From Dermacentor variabilis (lineage: Eukaryota > Arthropoda > Arachnida > Ixodida > Ixodidae), in the NCBI RefSeq assembly GCF_050947875.1, contig NC_134571.1, positions 229,472,024-229,536,023 on the forward strand: a DNA stretch of 64,000 bases. The letters are read 5' to 3'. This document shows positions 22,285-32,980 of this stretch, piece after piece. Position 1 is the first letter of the stretch; each line of letters begins with the position of its first letter. Below the pieces are notes generated by a model, which was given only the letters and a program-made list of their open reading frames with translations, did not search any database and had not been told where the DNA came from. The position numbers and the translations under genes were made by a program.

Positions 22285-23445
22285 GTTAATGGAGCCGCCA
22301 GGAAGGAGAGACCCTCGGGCAGTTCGTTGCTGCGGCACGAGGGTTAGCGAGTGTTTGTGCCTTTGGGGACCAACTGGACTCGCTGCTCCGGGACCGTTTT
22401 ATCTGCGTAATCAACCACCCTGCCATGCAGACGCGACTCCTGGAGCTTCCCGACCCCTCGCTGGACAACGCCGTGAAGGCAGCGCTGGCAATGAAAGCTG
22501 CCGCCAAGGACGCTGGCGAGATTTCCCGTGCGACTGGCTCACTGCCGGCGGAATCGGCGGTCAACGAGTTGGCGACAAAGGGCAGTACCTGCGGTCGCTG
22601 TGGTAGTGCCCACTCCCCCTCACAGTGCCAGTCGTCTCAAGTACAATGCTTTACGTGCGGGAAAACTGGGCACCTCGCACGTGTATGCCGAAGGGGGAGG
22701 ACGAACAGCAAACAGCAGCAGCAGCCTGATTCAAGCCTAGGTACAACACAAGCCTGCGGCCAGGGTAGCCATCGCAAGGGTACGCGGCGGAGGCGTGCGG
22801 CAGCAAGCTCAAGTTCTTCCGCGGCCAGGCTCCACGTCGTGGCCGATGACCCGCTGATTTTCGACATGTGGCGCACAGGCTCTGTACCGTCGTCTGTGCC
22901 GCCATTCATGCCGACCGCCGAAATCTGCGGGCACCCCATTTCCGTGGAGCTGGACACAGGGGCCAGCGTGTCTGTAATGGCCGGGAAGCTAAGTGTACTT
23001 TCCTCGGCGTGTCCGTCGAGGCTTTGGGCGTGATGCTGCGCAGCTACTCCGCGCGACTCTCCCAAGTCCAGGGTCAGGCACAGGTCAGCGTTCATTTTGG
23101 CGACAGGGAGGCAACCCTTCCCCTTTACTTAACGAAGGGGTCGTCGCCGATGCTGCTGGGCCGAAACTGGATTCATGCACTGGGCATTCGTCTGCCAGAG
23201 TGCCCGGAAGCCAGCCTGCATGCGGTTCAGAGCTGCCAAATCTGCCAGGAGCATCAGCGAGCCTCGCGTCATGTGGAAAGCACCCTCTGGCCATTCCCAC
23301 AGAGACCCTGGTCTCGCCTACATGTGGATTTTGGGGGGCCCTTCAAGGGCCATTACTTCCTGGCGGTGGTGGATGCCTTTTCGTAGTGGGCGGGTGGGGC
23401 GAACGCGCTGCACGTTAATGGCGGCAGATATGAACTTACGGAGGT
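22285..23445 (+). mobile_element. Gypsy C: LTR element with pol deleted (gag-protease joined to integrase)
   Basis: The plus strand encodes the gag C-terminal half (EGETLGQFVAAARGLA, LLRDRFICVINHPAMQTRLL), two cysteine motifs (CGRCGSAHSPSQC and CFTCGKTGHLARVC), a retropepsin site (VELDTGASVSVM) and the LLGRNWI protease end motif. Then, without RT or RNase H, it passes into the integrase: SCQICQEHQRA, HVDFGGPFKGHYFLAVVDAF. About 2 kb of pol is missing, presumably by internal deletion. A frameshift lies near 23010. No LTR was identified at either side. Confidence 0.75.
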
Positions 23446-23449
23446 AAAC

Positions 23450-23694
23450 ATCGCCTCGTCTCAACTTCATTTATTTCAGGGAACTAAGCAACGCAAATGT
23501 TACGATTATTTGGCACGGAAAACGCCATCCAGACTGCAAAATTTTGATCGCTATATCCGATATGCGGTGAATAACCTATCGTTATAAATGTTTCTTTTTC
23601 CCCATAGACTTAATGCATAAAATGACACTCATGTCGACCCATCGTTATAACCGATATATCGTTATATGTGGTATCCTTATAAGTGGACTGCACT
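23450..23694 (-). mobile_element. Tigger/pogo-like transposon end
   Basis: Read from the right, the sequence begins TA then CAGTGCAGTCCACTTATAAG and continues with repeated ATATAACGATATATCGG-type motifs. This is the pattern of Tigger terminal repeats (TA target, CAGT start, internal TATAACGA motifs). It lies exactly at the broken end of the Gypsy G RT. The other end was not found, so the copy is truncated or deleted. Confidence 0.55.
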
Positions 23695-23696
23695 GT

Positions 23697-24620
23697 ACAG
23701 GAGGTGTTTACAGGCACTGTTGGAGGTCATTAACGCTGCTTGTTGTTCTTCGCCCCATACAAAGGCAATGTCTTCTCTCGTAAGGCGCAATAATGGTGTA
23801 GCTATATGTGAAAAATTGGCAATAAATCTTCGGTAATATGCGCAGATATCTAGGAAATGCCTTACTGCCTTCTTGTCTGTTGGCACTGGAAACTATACGA
23901 TGGCCATGATCTTGTTGGGGTCAGGGTGGACGCCTTGATGGCTCACAACATGACATAAGAACTGGAGTTCCTGGAACACCAAAGTGACACATTTCTGCTT
24001 TCAGTGTTAGGCCAGCGAACCATATCATTTGTAGAACCGCTAGCAGCCGTCTCAGGTGTTCCTCAAATGTTTCCAAAAAAACTCTGGTGTCGTCGAGGTA
24101 TACAAGGCATGTCTGCCACTTGAGGCTTGACAGAACCGTATCCATGAGTCGCCGAAAAGTTGCTGGAGCTGAGCATAAACCAAAAGGCAGGACCTTGAAT
24201 TCGTAAAGCCCATCAGGTGTTACAAAAGCAGTCTTTTCTGTGTCTCTCTTGTCAACCTCGATTTTTCAATAGCCACTTTTAGGTCCATCAACGAGAAGTA
24301 GTGGGCATGCCTCGGGCTGTCGAGAGAATCATCGATATGCTGTAATGGGTTCAACTTATGGTAGTCGACATAGAAACGTAGACTGCTGTCTTTTGGACCA
24401 TCACTGCCGGCGATGTCCACAGGCTTTTTACGGATAACGTCATCGTCAAGCATTTTCTTCGCGTGGTCTTGGATCGCTTTGTGTTCTTTTGGTGCTACAC
24501 AGTACAGGCTTTGTTGGATTGGTCTCGCTGTCTCCTCCGTGGTAATCCAGTGCTTTGCTTTGTCTGACCGACTCTGGATGTTGACGAGGAGCAATCATGA
24601 AAGTGGTGCAGCAGGTCCTC
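23697..24620 (-). pseudogene. Gypsy G reverse transcriptase
   Basis: Blocks recognisable in order: EETARPIQQSLYCV, SSLRFYVDYHKLNPLQ, DLKVAIEKS (decayed), ETQKRLLL, then QTCLVYLDDTRVF, where the YLDD catalytic box survives. Further on are GLTLKAEMCHF and KKAVRHFLDICAYYRRFIANF. Several frameshifts separate the blocks, and the sequence ends abruptly at the Tigger terminus. It is not functional. Confidence 0.8.
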
Positions 24621-24823
24621 AAGGCACTGGCTTTCCACTGGTGATAAGCTCGCGATCATGTCAAGAACAGATAACGGTACCGGAGCGTCTTGCTCTCCCT
24701 GTTGTAATGCAAAGTATTTGCTGAATTCCATAAGCTTGTCGATGTAAGCAACTGCTGCGCCTTTTGCAGTGTGTTGTCATTCCTTGCTCAAGTTTGACAG
24801 CAGTAGTTCTGTCTGCCCAAGCA

Positions 24824-25370
24824 TTACTTTGACAAGACTTCAGGGTGCTTGGCAAAACCTTCCCAATCGTACTCTGTGTCGCACCTGATGGAAATAAGAT
24901 GGCAAGATAACGGTGGTATGGTCATGTCATCTATGATACGCAAGAACTTGCGTTGTAGTTCTGCACTTTCATCCTGAGAAAAGGTTAGTATACCTTCTGG
25001 TACGTTGATGACAGCGCCGTACTTCTGTAAGAAGTCCATACCTAAGATTACATATTTGCAGCAGTCAGGAAGGATAACAAAATTTGTGACTAGTGATAAA
25101 TCCCCTATGTTGACCCTTGCAGTACACTTGCCAGTCGGTGTCAGTAGCTGTCCTCCAGCACCTCTAATGTGCGGCCCTGACCACTCCATTTTCACTTTCA
25201 CATTTCACATTTTCACATTTCAAGTCGGTCCGCCTGTTTTTCACTAATGATAGAAAAGTCCATGTGAGTGTCTACCAGCACTGTCACGTCGGGGCTGTCA
25301 ATTGATACAGTAACATCGGGGCTAACAATCTTGTCTGTTGTCAAATCATCTGGCTGTGTCGGCTTTTCGT
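24824..25370 (-). pseudogene. Gypsy G protease
   Basis: The active site is altered to LVDTHMDFSIIS where relatives have LVDTGA(N/D)(Y/F)SII, so the glycine of DTG is lost although D remains. The flap and second motif follow as TPTGKCTARVNIG, NFVILPDCCKYVILGMDFL and QKYGAVINVPEGILTFSQ. A frame break near 25205, inside a short CATTTTCACATTTCA duplication, separates the two halves. Confidence 0.75.
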
Positions 25371-25589
25371 TTGACGGCAGTGGATGATTTTTGGCACTTT
25401 GACGTGTGGCAACCTTTCCCCCTGAGGTCGAGGCCTTCAGTTTCCCCGGCATGGGCTGGGAGATCACATTCAGGCAGCGTTGGTGGAACTGCATCTTGCA
25501 GCTGGAAAACGATGTCCTGGAGAAGGGCAGCACGACCTGTAAACTGGAGAATCGGCTTGCCAGCTTGTCGAATTCACGTTGATGTTCGC

Positions 25590-26650
25590 TCAGCTGCCAT
25601 CTAAAGCATGACGAGAAGCAGTGGATGGAAATGCTTGGTACCCTGCAACGGGATAAGGGCAATGACGGCAGATGTGGCCCGCTTCCCCACAGTGGAAGCA
25701 GAAGGGCCCGTAGTCAGCGGTGCGCCAAATGTCAGTTCTGTGAAACAGTAGTCGTGTCAGTTGTTCCGTATGGTACCGAGGTGATGCCGGTGCTGACTTC
25801 TGGTAATACTGTGGCATTGGCATCGGATTTGGTGGTTGATGGACACTATCTGTGTAGATGGGCTGCCACATCTGGGAATGTGGCTCAGGAGCCGAAAACA
25901 CTTGCCTTATTTTTTGGTGCGCAACTTCAGCCACTGACGCAGCTGTGCATTCACTTGGCGTGGCAGTCAGCTTCTTATTCTCTTCCTGAACAATTTCGCC
26001 TATCAGCCGGCGCAAGGAACCCTCGTCTGTGACTGGCACTGCTGCGGCGCTTGCTGGTCCAGTGCTGGTTGGGGGATCATACTGATGGCTGCATAGGTGT
26101 AACACGCACGCTATGGCTGTTAATTCTTTAACAAATTCATCGACACTTGTCGGCGGGTTCCGCACAAGACCGGCGAACAGCTGCTTCTTTACACCGCGCA
26201 TGCGGTGGCTGAGTTTTTTTGCCTCGGACATATCAGGGTCTACTTGACGACAAAGAAGAGCCATGTCCTCGGCTAACATGGAAACAGTTTCACTCGGCTT
26301 TTGCATCTGTGATTCGAGAAGACACTGTGCGTGGTCTTGCCTTTTGGGGCTCCCGAACGTACGAAGGAACTGGCTGTGAAACTCATCCCAGCTTGGCCAG
26401 ATTCCCTCGCAATTTACGAACCATGTGCAGGCTCCATCTTCAAGAGAGAAATACACATGGGATAGTTTCTGTCCAGCATGCCACTCATTATACTTGGCTA
26501 CACGCTTGTACTCCTCGAGCCAGTCTTCTGCATCCTCGTAGGCATTGCTGTGGAACCTCTTGGGAGATCGAGGAGTCAAGAGTCACCTGTGCAGGGCCTG
26601 AGTCTGCCATGTCTTGGGCACTTGTGGTAACACGCAGACTTCCTGGTAGG
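25590..26650 (-). pseudogene. Gypsy G gag
   Basis: A 329-codon frame starts inside the matrix-like region (RSPKRFHSNAYEDAEDWL), has the capsid motifs YFSLEDGACTWFVNCEG, FLRTFGSPKRQDHAQ and MRGVKKQLFAGLVRNPP, a proline-rich spacer, and the CCHC knuckle CFHCGEAGHICRHC. The true start appears to be upstream in another frame at MADSGPAQVTLD, with a frameshift near 26575. It is the best-preserved gag of this lineage in the window. Confidence 0.8.
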
Positions 26651-27068
26651 GGACCAAATTCTGTGCTTAGGTCTAGCAGGCAATGGCTGGCATGGTGAAC
26701 GGGTGTTTCGACATGCGGAAAACCTCCTGGGCTTGATGTGGGGCTGTTGACAGGCGTCCCAAACATTTACCCAGTACCTCCACGAGTGTCACAATTCACA
26801 AGTTGCAGGAACTGATAAAACAGGGCAGGACACTTCAATTATAGGCAAACTGAAAACAATTACACAGGAACCTTGTCTTCTCTTCTGCAATGCGCGAGCT
26901 CTACATCTTTCTCTACATGCCGCATATTGGATGTGGCAATATGTGGCTTAATAAATAGCTTACCTCCAGGCAAGTTGTGCACATAACTTGATTTTTCTTA
27001 ATTTTTAAAAAGGCATTTTCTTTGCAAGAAAACAGAATGTATATCTTGATTAGAACATTGAATTATGT

Positions 27069-27268
27069 TGTTACGTGGAGATGTGAAAAAGGGTTTATCT
27101 ACAATATTTACACTGCGGCAGAGGGTCACACCAGAACCTCAAAGATGGCTGGCGGGGCGCAGCTCATCCTCTTTCTCATCTGCTATGCAACGTCTTAGTA
27201 GGTGTGCACCAGCATTTGTAAACTAAATGAAACGTCTTCTTTGTCTACAGGATAACTGGCTCATAACA
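27069..27268 (-). repeat. 3' LTR of Gypsy I
   Basis: A 200-bp repeat matching 50090-50287. On the sense strand it follows a purine-rich tract (GCCGGAGGATAA) and starts TGTTATGAGCC. Shared blocks include GAAGATGTGAAAAAGGG-type and CAATATTTACAC motifs. Confidence 0.85.
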
Positions 27269-27274
27269 TTATCC

Positions 27275-27595
27275 TCCGGCGGTGAAAGCACCAACTCAGT
27301 GCAGTCAAAATATAATGGCACGAAAAAGGTTCACTGCACACATGGTTAAGCAGTGTCTGGGACATGATAGGGCTCCATGCGGACGACATGCACAATGTCG
27401 GTGCGGGGTTGAGCTGATGGGGACGAAGACAGTGGAGCGATTTCGTGCATTACGACGGTCACTTAGCAGCACATTCACTATAGGCTGGTGTACTGAAACA
27501 GCAACTTTTCAGAAAGGCCGACACGGCGCTCTGGAGACCAGAGGAGGACAAGGTCCCCAGGGGCAAAATGGGTAGTCGTGTGATGGCTGTTGTAC
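27275..27595 (-). pseudogene. Gypsy I integrase C-terminal end
   Basis: The sense strand reads APGDLVLLWSPERRVGLSEK, LLFQYTSL (decayed GPY/F module) and, near the LTR, DIVHVVRMEPYHVPD, the usual end of Gypsy integrases (compare VHVSRLKPYHDP at the end of Gypsy J). Stops and frame changes are present. It is continuous with the core at 28.9 kb once the Tigger element is removed. Confidence 0.75.
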
Positions 27596-27695
27596 TACAG
27601 TGGAATCTCGATGATACGAATCTCATGGGGTCACGAAAAATATTCGTATCATCGGAACAATTAAAACTAGCTAAATTAAAGAGTCAGAGGTGAAC

Positions 27696-27983
27696 TCATT
27701 CAGGCACACGTACGTAAAAAGCATTTATTTCTTTAAGAAAAAGTCTCTGCTTCTTTTCCTTTGTCAGGTCACTTAGCAGACTTTGTCCAAATCCATAAAA
27801 ACGCATGCACGTGTCATCGCTGATTTTATCCACGGCCATAGCACGCCTCAGGAATTCAAGCGCATGCAGCATTTCAGCCGTCGGTGGTGGTCCTTCGTCG
27901 TCGCCCATGTCTAACACAAAGAACGCGACCCGAAGCATAGCAGCCACTGCGTCCGATGGCATGCGGAAAAATAGGAAAATCAC
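27696..27983 (-). pseudogene. Tigger transposase C-terminal fragment
   Basis: The frame reads DDEGPPPTAEMLHALEFLRR, AMAVDKISDDTCMRFYGFG and QSLLSDLTKEKKQ. An acidic patch, paired helices and a lysine-rich end of this form typify Tigger transposase C termini. The CENP-B-type DNA-binding half and the DDE core are absent, so the element is non-autonomous. The sequence upstream of the acidic patch is unrelated GC-rich DNA. Confidence 0.7.
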
Positions 27984-28262
27984 AAAAGCAACAACAGCAC
28001 CACCACTTCAAACTTCGCGCCCAGTCGCGGCCTCCGCGCTGTCCGTGCCGGCTCCGCGCCTCCGCACCAAAAGAGAAAGGGAGCAATCGTGTGACTGCAC
28101 GCTGTTCTCTTTCGCAGCCGTCATTGGGGCTCATGCTCGCCGTCGCGTCCGTCCGTGCGCTGGAATCGTGCCAACTGTGGCCTCCTCCGCGCAGCGGCGC
28201 AACCTCCTCCCTTCCTTAGCAACCGGCATGCCGATCGGGGGCGCAGCTGCACATAGCAACCA

Positions 28263-28270
28263 TGACGTCA
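28263..28270 (+). promoter_or_regulatory. Perfect CRE palindrome TGACGTCA
   Basis: The 8-bp palindrome TGACGTCA is the consensus CREB/ATF site. It lies about 100 bp upstream of the ATG of the repeat-encoding ORF, inside GC-rich DNA that also has a CAGTAGCGG start-like context. Function is inferred from position only. Confidence 0.35.
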
Positions 28271-28367
28271 CACAGTAGCGGTAAAACGAGCGCGTGCGCA
28301 TTGGTGGTGCCAGCGGCACTGCCACTCCTTCGCCAGACGTCTCGTTGCAGTCGAGTGGGTGTGACAC

Positions 28368-28740
28368 ATGGCTCCGAAGCGGCCCAGTGATTGCACGCCG
28401 AGTGGTTCGGGGAGGCGGCAGCGGATGCCGGATTCCCCCAACACCAAACGCCAGAAGAACAAGGAGCGAATGTGCATGCGACGACTGAACATGTCACCAG
28501 ATGCGAAAGCAAAGGAGGCAGAACGGAAATGCCAACAGCGACTGATTAGATACCAAAGGCAGGGAAGCAGAACGAAAGCTGCAGCAGCGACAGGCGATAT
28601 CGCCGAACACCAAAGCGAGTGAGTTGGAGTGCAGACGGCAGCAGCGACTGGCCATTTCACCGAACAGCAAAGCCAGGGAAGTGGAGCGCAGACGGCAGCG
28701 ATGTCTGGCTTTTTAGAATTTCCAAAGTGTCTTCGGTAAT
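28368..28740 (+). CDS. ORF of 19-residue basic/acidic repeats carried by the Tigger element
   Basis: From ATG 28368 the frame starts MAPKRPSDCTPSGSGRRQRM and passes into units of the form SPNTKAxExERxxQQRLAI. Four to five units are visible, with a 57-bp period in the DNA. One copy is out of frame, so the open frame stops at 28622 although the repeat pattern continues to about 28735 in a shifted frame. The units are rich in R, E, K and Q and should form long charged helices. I do not recognise a named family. The unit length (19) excludes the 23-residue STPR repeat. It looks like a captured 5' exon of a host gene. Confidence 0.5.
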
Positions 28741-28892
28741 TTTAGTATCAACCGACGCGGGTAGAAAATTGATTAGTAACAACCGTTCTCTAGCACGTTG
28801 CAAAGTAATGGGGCTCAACCGGGACCACAGAAAAACTCGTATCATCTGGAAATTCGTATTAGCCGTGTTCGTATCATCGAGATTCCACTGTA

Positions 28893-29880
28893 AGATTGCT
28901 GGTGGACCTGGGACTCGCTCTGGCAAACGTGGGCAACTTGACGTGCAAGCCAGCACAGGCAACGGCCTCTCGAGCACACTCGGTAGGGTGACACAAGAAG
29001 GCACCAACGTGTCCATGGGCAACATAGGATTTTGGCTGAATAAGAGAAAGGTGGGCAAATAACCAGCAGTCTCATGTCTTGATGTGTTATACATGAATGT
29101 CACAAAAGGCAGTGTCCCAGTGCTGGTGGTCGACGGGCACATGATCGTGAATCGCATCGCATAGTCTGTAGCGACGACGATCCATTTGTTTCCTTATATA
29201 GACAGAGGAAACGGACCAAGTAAGTTGAGGCCAACTAATGAAATGGCTCCTATGGAACGTCGAGAGGATGAAGATGGCCAGCAGGCAGGAGTAGTAGCTT
29301 TTTCCAGCGCTGACAAACATCACAACAGGCCACATAACAACGCACTGAGCGGGACCTGCCTGGCCAGTACAACTGACAGTGTGCACGATCGTATGGGCGC
29401 GAGACGCTGAGGTGGCCTGCTGTTGGCGCATCATGAAGCTGGGCCAGAACAGTTGAGCGGAGGTATGCCAGGATCACAAGTAAGAGGTCAGGGCCATCAG
29501 AAAGCAAACTGCGACGATGTAAACTGTCATCATGCAGCACAAGGAGGTGGAGAGAGGCACCAGGAGCTTGTGGGTTGAGACAGTCGATAAGCTTTCGTAG
29601 GACCGAGTCACGGCATTGTTTAGCCACAATTGTAAAGCAGTAGGAGACCGGTTGGTTGACAGGGTACTTGGAAAGGCAGTTGGCATCCAGATGCAGATGG
29701 CCAGACTTGTAGATGACTGTGTACGAGTATTCTTGAAGCCGTAATGCCCAGCGTCCAAGGCGACCTATGGGATCTTTAAGCAAAGATCGCCAGTGGAGAG
29801 TGTGATGGTCAGCAACGATGGTAAAAGGTCTGCCATACAGATAAGGGTGAAATTTTGCGACAGCCCGCACAAGAGCGAGG
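28893..29880 (-). pseudogene. Gypsy I RNase H and integrase
   Basis: RNase H motifs: KFHPYLYGRPFTIVADHHTL, GRLGRWALRLQEY and DANCLSKYP. The integrase zinc finger is visible as HDAPTAGHLSVSRPYDRAH and CCDVCQRWKK. The core end reads TLPFVTFMYNTSRHETAGYL and PTFLLFSQNP before the Tigger junction at 28892. The catalytic core start near 29200 has DRRRYRLCDAIHDHVPVDH-like decayed residues. Several frame breaks. Confidence 0.75.
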
Positions 29881-30612
29881 CATTCTCTTTCTGTAATGGA
29901 ATAATTTCACTTAGCGGCGGAAAGGAGGTAGTTCGCATGCGCAATAACACAGTCCTGGCCACATTGACATTGCGCCATGACAGCGCCAGTGCCGTGGCCA
30001 CTGGCGTCTGTACGGACTTCTGCGGGAGCAGAATCGTCAAAGTGAGCCAACATAGGTGGGGTAGTGAGTAGTGCGATGAGCTGTGAAAAGGCAGAAGCTT
30101 GGTCAGGACCTTGGGTAAAAGGAACATTTTTCTTGATCAGGCATGTGAGAAGCCGTGCTATTTCTGCAAAGTCTTTCACAAGGCAACAAAAGTAAGAGCA
30201 GAGGCCAAAAAATGAGCGGACATCTTGCAAAGAATGGGGTGTTGAAAAGTTAGTAACAGCACATATTTTGGCAGGGTCAGGTCGGATACCGGCTGCATCA
30301 ACAAGATGGCCGAGCATGGTCATCTCTCGGTGGCTGAATTGGCACATGGAGGTGTTTGTTGAAGCCGAGCATTGCAAAATAGCTGCAAAAAAGCTGGTAG
30401 TCATTGGAAATTACTGGAAAATGTAGGCGAAAAAATAACGTCGTCGTCAAGGTAACATAGGCCAGTAGGCCACTAACCCGTGAAGGAGGGAGTCCATCGT
30501 TCTTTTAAATGTTGCTGTGGCATTACACAGCCCAAAGGGCATGACTTTAAACTGGTAGAGCCCATCTGATGTAATGAAGGCAGTCTTTTCACAATCCTGC
30601 TTGTCAACTTTA
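29881..30612 (-). pseudogene. Gypsy I reverse transcriptase, C-terminal half
   Basis: Starts at the split with [40 protein letters not shown], then a frame-broken catalytic box near 30450, followed by the thumb: HREMTMLGHLVDAAGIRPDP, LQDVRSFFGLCSYFCCLVKD and the RNase H start EVRTDASGHGTGAVMAQ. The N-terminal half is 17 kb away at 47.8-48.4 kb. Confidence 0.8.
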
Positions 30613-30642
30613 TAATTATACATTATAACTTTATCTAACTGA

Positions 30643-30766
30643 TGTAACAGAATAGGTAACTAGACTGACAAGGCAGCCATCTCTGTTTATTTCAGCTCTT
30701 TCCAGCCCCCCATTTCTTAATCTTCAGAATTGCCTTTCTTGCTTCTTCTTCTTTGGCTAGGTTACA
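30643..30766 (-). repeat. 3' LTR of Gypsy D
   Basis: A 124-bp repeat matching 45052-45172. On the sense strand, the purine-rich AGAAAAGTGGGGAAG abuts TGTAACCTAGCC, as expected for a polypurine tract and LTR start. Short LTRs of this size are known in some Gypsy lineages. Confidence 0.8.
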
Positions 30767-31500
30767 CTTCCCCACTTTTCTGCGTCACTCCTCCTGGGGT
30801 GATAACGAAAAATGTTGCTTATGGCCGCAAACTCCAGCTGTCCATTATTTATGTACCCCACAGCCTTGAGTACACCTTGTTGCACCGACAACTTCACTAC
30901 TTCAAATGGTCCAAGAATCTTTGTTTCACTGGCCAGTAGTCCTTTTCAAACAAGCACAAGGTCTTGTAGTCCAACATGTTTCCGTAGTTTTATTCGCGCT
31001 AAGCCACTACTTCAAATATGGATGACCAACTAGCCCAACAGTCAACTCTTCTCTAGCAGAGATTTGAATCATCTTGCTAATGAATGCAGGCTTATTGTCC
31101 AATATCACAACCTTCAAATGGGAGAATATGCCTCTGTCAAGGAGGGCTATGACACTGTTTGCGTCTTCCTTGCCGGGCCGTGCAGCCTCCATTCTGGTAC
31201 ATTGATCTATTGCGACCAGAAATGACTGAGTTTTGCGTACACCTGGACTTGTCTTTTTCAGCTCAGCGAAGTCTTCAAGTACGACTTCAAGAGGTTTGTC
31301 CGAGTGTTCAGGCAACACAAGCTTGTCTGGTTGTGGCTGGTACTTTGCTTTATCTGGCACAAGTGGCATGACCTTACATAGTTTTCAATGTCTCTTTTGA
31401 TGTGTTTCCATCTAAACCTTTGAAAAATCTTGTATGGGTGCCTGAAACCATTGTGGCCGCCGGACTCTGGAGTATTGTGCTACAGGTGGAGTATTTTTGA
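30767..31500 (-). pseudogene. Gypsy D integrase
   Basis: The core has VVLEDFAELKKTSPGV, FLVAIDQCTRMEAAR and HLKVVILDNKPAFISK, matching integrase catalytic blocks, with the first D replaced by the VLED context. The C-terminal module reads KILGPFEVVKLSVQQG (GPF motif) and VGYINNGQLEFAAISN, and the protein ends next to the polypurine tract. Stops interrupt the segment between the core and the GPF module and the zinc finger region near 31400. Confidence 0.75.
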
Positions 31501-31539
31501 AACAAGAGTCTCGGGTACCATGAATTTTCCGTTTTCAAA

Positions 31540-32030
31540 ATATAGGTCGTCACATCCTTCCTACAGCTTAGTCATATAATCATCTCGTGTGGGAGCTCAA
31601 TTGCCAATCGAGACAATGCATCGGCGCCTGTCAAATGGCTGCCTCAACGATAGAATATTTCGAAGTCATCTTGTTGTAGTTCATTTATCCAATGAGCAAG
31701 CTTACCTCTTGGTTTTGACATGTTCAGGAAGTAAGTCAAGACTTGATGGTCTGTATATAATTTAAATTTTCTGCCATCGATATATGACCGAAAATAGCGC
31801 ACGGCCGTTAAAACAGCCAGGGCCTCTTTCTCGGTCCTAGAAAGCTTGACGAGGGCTGAAGGTGTAGGGACAATAACCTACCACTCAAAGCTGCTGACTC
31901 GGGGAAGATCGTGTGTCTCTTTAGTATGAGACTGCCGCAGTACCTTAGTTAGATGCATCAGCATTCATCTCAAAGGGCAGACTGAAGTCAGGTAAAGTAA
32001 GTCAGTTGCCGAAAGAAATAATTCAACAGC
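31540..32030 (-). pseudogene. Gypsy D RNase H
   Basis: Begins LTLPDFSLPFEMNADASN (the aspartate-containing start of RNase H), then a stop, then LSRTEKEALAVLTAVRYF, KFKLYTDHQVLTYFL, KPRGKLAHWINELQQ and LTGADALSRLAIE. The start joins directly to the RT end SSDPVL found at 36.41 kb, showing that everything between 32.03 and 36.40 kb is inserted DNA. Confidence 0.8.
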
Positions 32031-32441
32031 ATTCCCAAAAAGAAGCCAAACAACCAATTAAAGCGTGGTTACTTCTTCCTCAAAATACTTGACAGGTATT
32101 GTGTGCTTATGTTTTTTTAAACAGTTCCTATCATTATTTGCACTATTGTCTTGTAAACGAAAAGATTGTGATCTTTTTTATATTTGTATTTCTTTACTTT
32201 CTCCCAAGGAAATAGAGGGAAATTTTATTCTTCAAATTAGTTTTTTTCTCACGCTACTACCACAGTAAAAGATTCCTGTTCAGTGTTCTCTGCAAGCTGT
32301 TCCGATATGTAACATATGCGTCGTACTTCTTTTGCTAGCAGTGAGCTAACACCTCATGTTTGCCATGACTCGCCCACAAGCGACTTGTGCTTATGCGGGC
32401 ACGATATGTGTAATAAGTTGTGACCTGCTGAAATAAAGATG
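32031..32441. other. Unassigned segment inside Gypsy D
   Basis: About 410 bp of AT-rich sequence between the Gypsy D RNase H and the Tc1-like element. It contains an AATAAA just before the Tc1-like insertion point. No coding motif. It must have been inserted because Gypsy D coding resumes beyond it. Confidence 0.4.
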
Positions 32442-32443
32442 TA

Positions 32444-32698
32444 CTATCGTGAGCAATATGAGCAGGAACACGCGAGCACGTGGGAAATAGCCTCGAAACC
32501 GATGTGGGGCGATGCGTTGCGGCTGCTGTAGGAAACAAAGTGGAAAGGGCGCCGCGGTTCCGCCAACTGTCGGCACTCCCGCCTCACTAGCGTTGCTGCG
32601 TAATGGCAGCTGATTGCATGTCACCGGGCGCTAGCGATGATAAGGCGGTTATGTCATGCAGAGCGTGGACCGTGCTGTCTGTAGTTGAGCGCAAAATA
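32444..32698 (+). repeat. Left terminal inverted repeat of the Tc1-like element
   Basis: Pairs with 36035-36289. Matching blocks include CGATGCGTTGCGGC, GGAAACAAAGTGGAAAGGGC, CACCGGGCGCTAGCGATGAT and GCGCAAAATA at the inner limit. Confidence 0.9.
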
Positions 32699-32980
32699 TC
32701 TCTAGCTCTCTTTTTATCATACTTGCGGAACGTATCGCAATGATACCGGCGTGATACTGTGGCGCCTGTAATAGCGCTCGCACGCAGGAAAAAGCAGGGT
32801 TGTTTTGTTATGCGTGTTTTTCTATGTCTCGGTTATTGTGAACAAAGAAAAGTTGTACGCAGCAGTGAATTTAAAGGTTTTATTAGACGATTGCTTAATG
32901 GTAACAAAATTTTCATCCACACAAAAAGTATCCCAATACATCAGTGTTACAGCTTGACCTTTCCTTGCAGGCTTCATGCG

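Larger units (their letters stand above)
23697..27066 (-). mobile_element. Gypsy G: Ty3/Gypsy LTR retrotransposon, 3' truncated
   Basis: A minus-strand element with gag, protease and most of the RT, related to Gypsy A. The 3' part (RNase H, integrase, 3' LTR) is missing beyond 23697, where a Tigger end begins. A possible 5' LTR starts at 26787 (forward TGTCACAATTCACAAG) and would run towards 27066, where the Gypsy I LTR begins. Its outer end is not resolved. Confidence 0.7.
27598..28890 (-). mobile_element. Tigger-like transposon with foreign interior, 1293 bp
   Basis: The ends are perfect inverted repeats over 23 bp, beginning CAGTGGAATCTCGATGATAC, and are flanked by TA on both sides (27596-27597, 28891-28892). 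These are the hallmarks of the Tigger/pogo group. Only the C-terminal end of the transposase remains, at the left. The rest is GC-rich DNA with a cAMP-response-like motif and a plus-strand ORF built of 19-residue repeats. It lies within the Gypsy I integrase (between PPAIL and VQQ). Confidence 0.9.

Noticed and set aside
28368..28740. STPR (23-residue) domain
   Set aside because: The measured period is 57 bp (19 residues), not 69 bp, so the STPR name does not fit.
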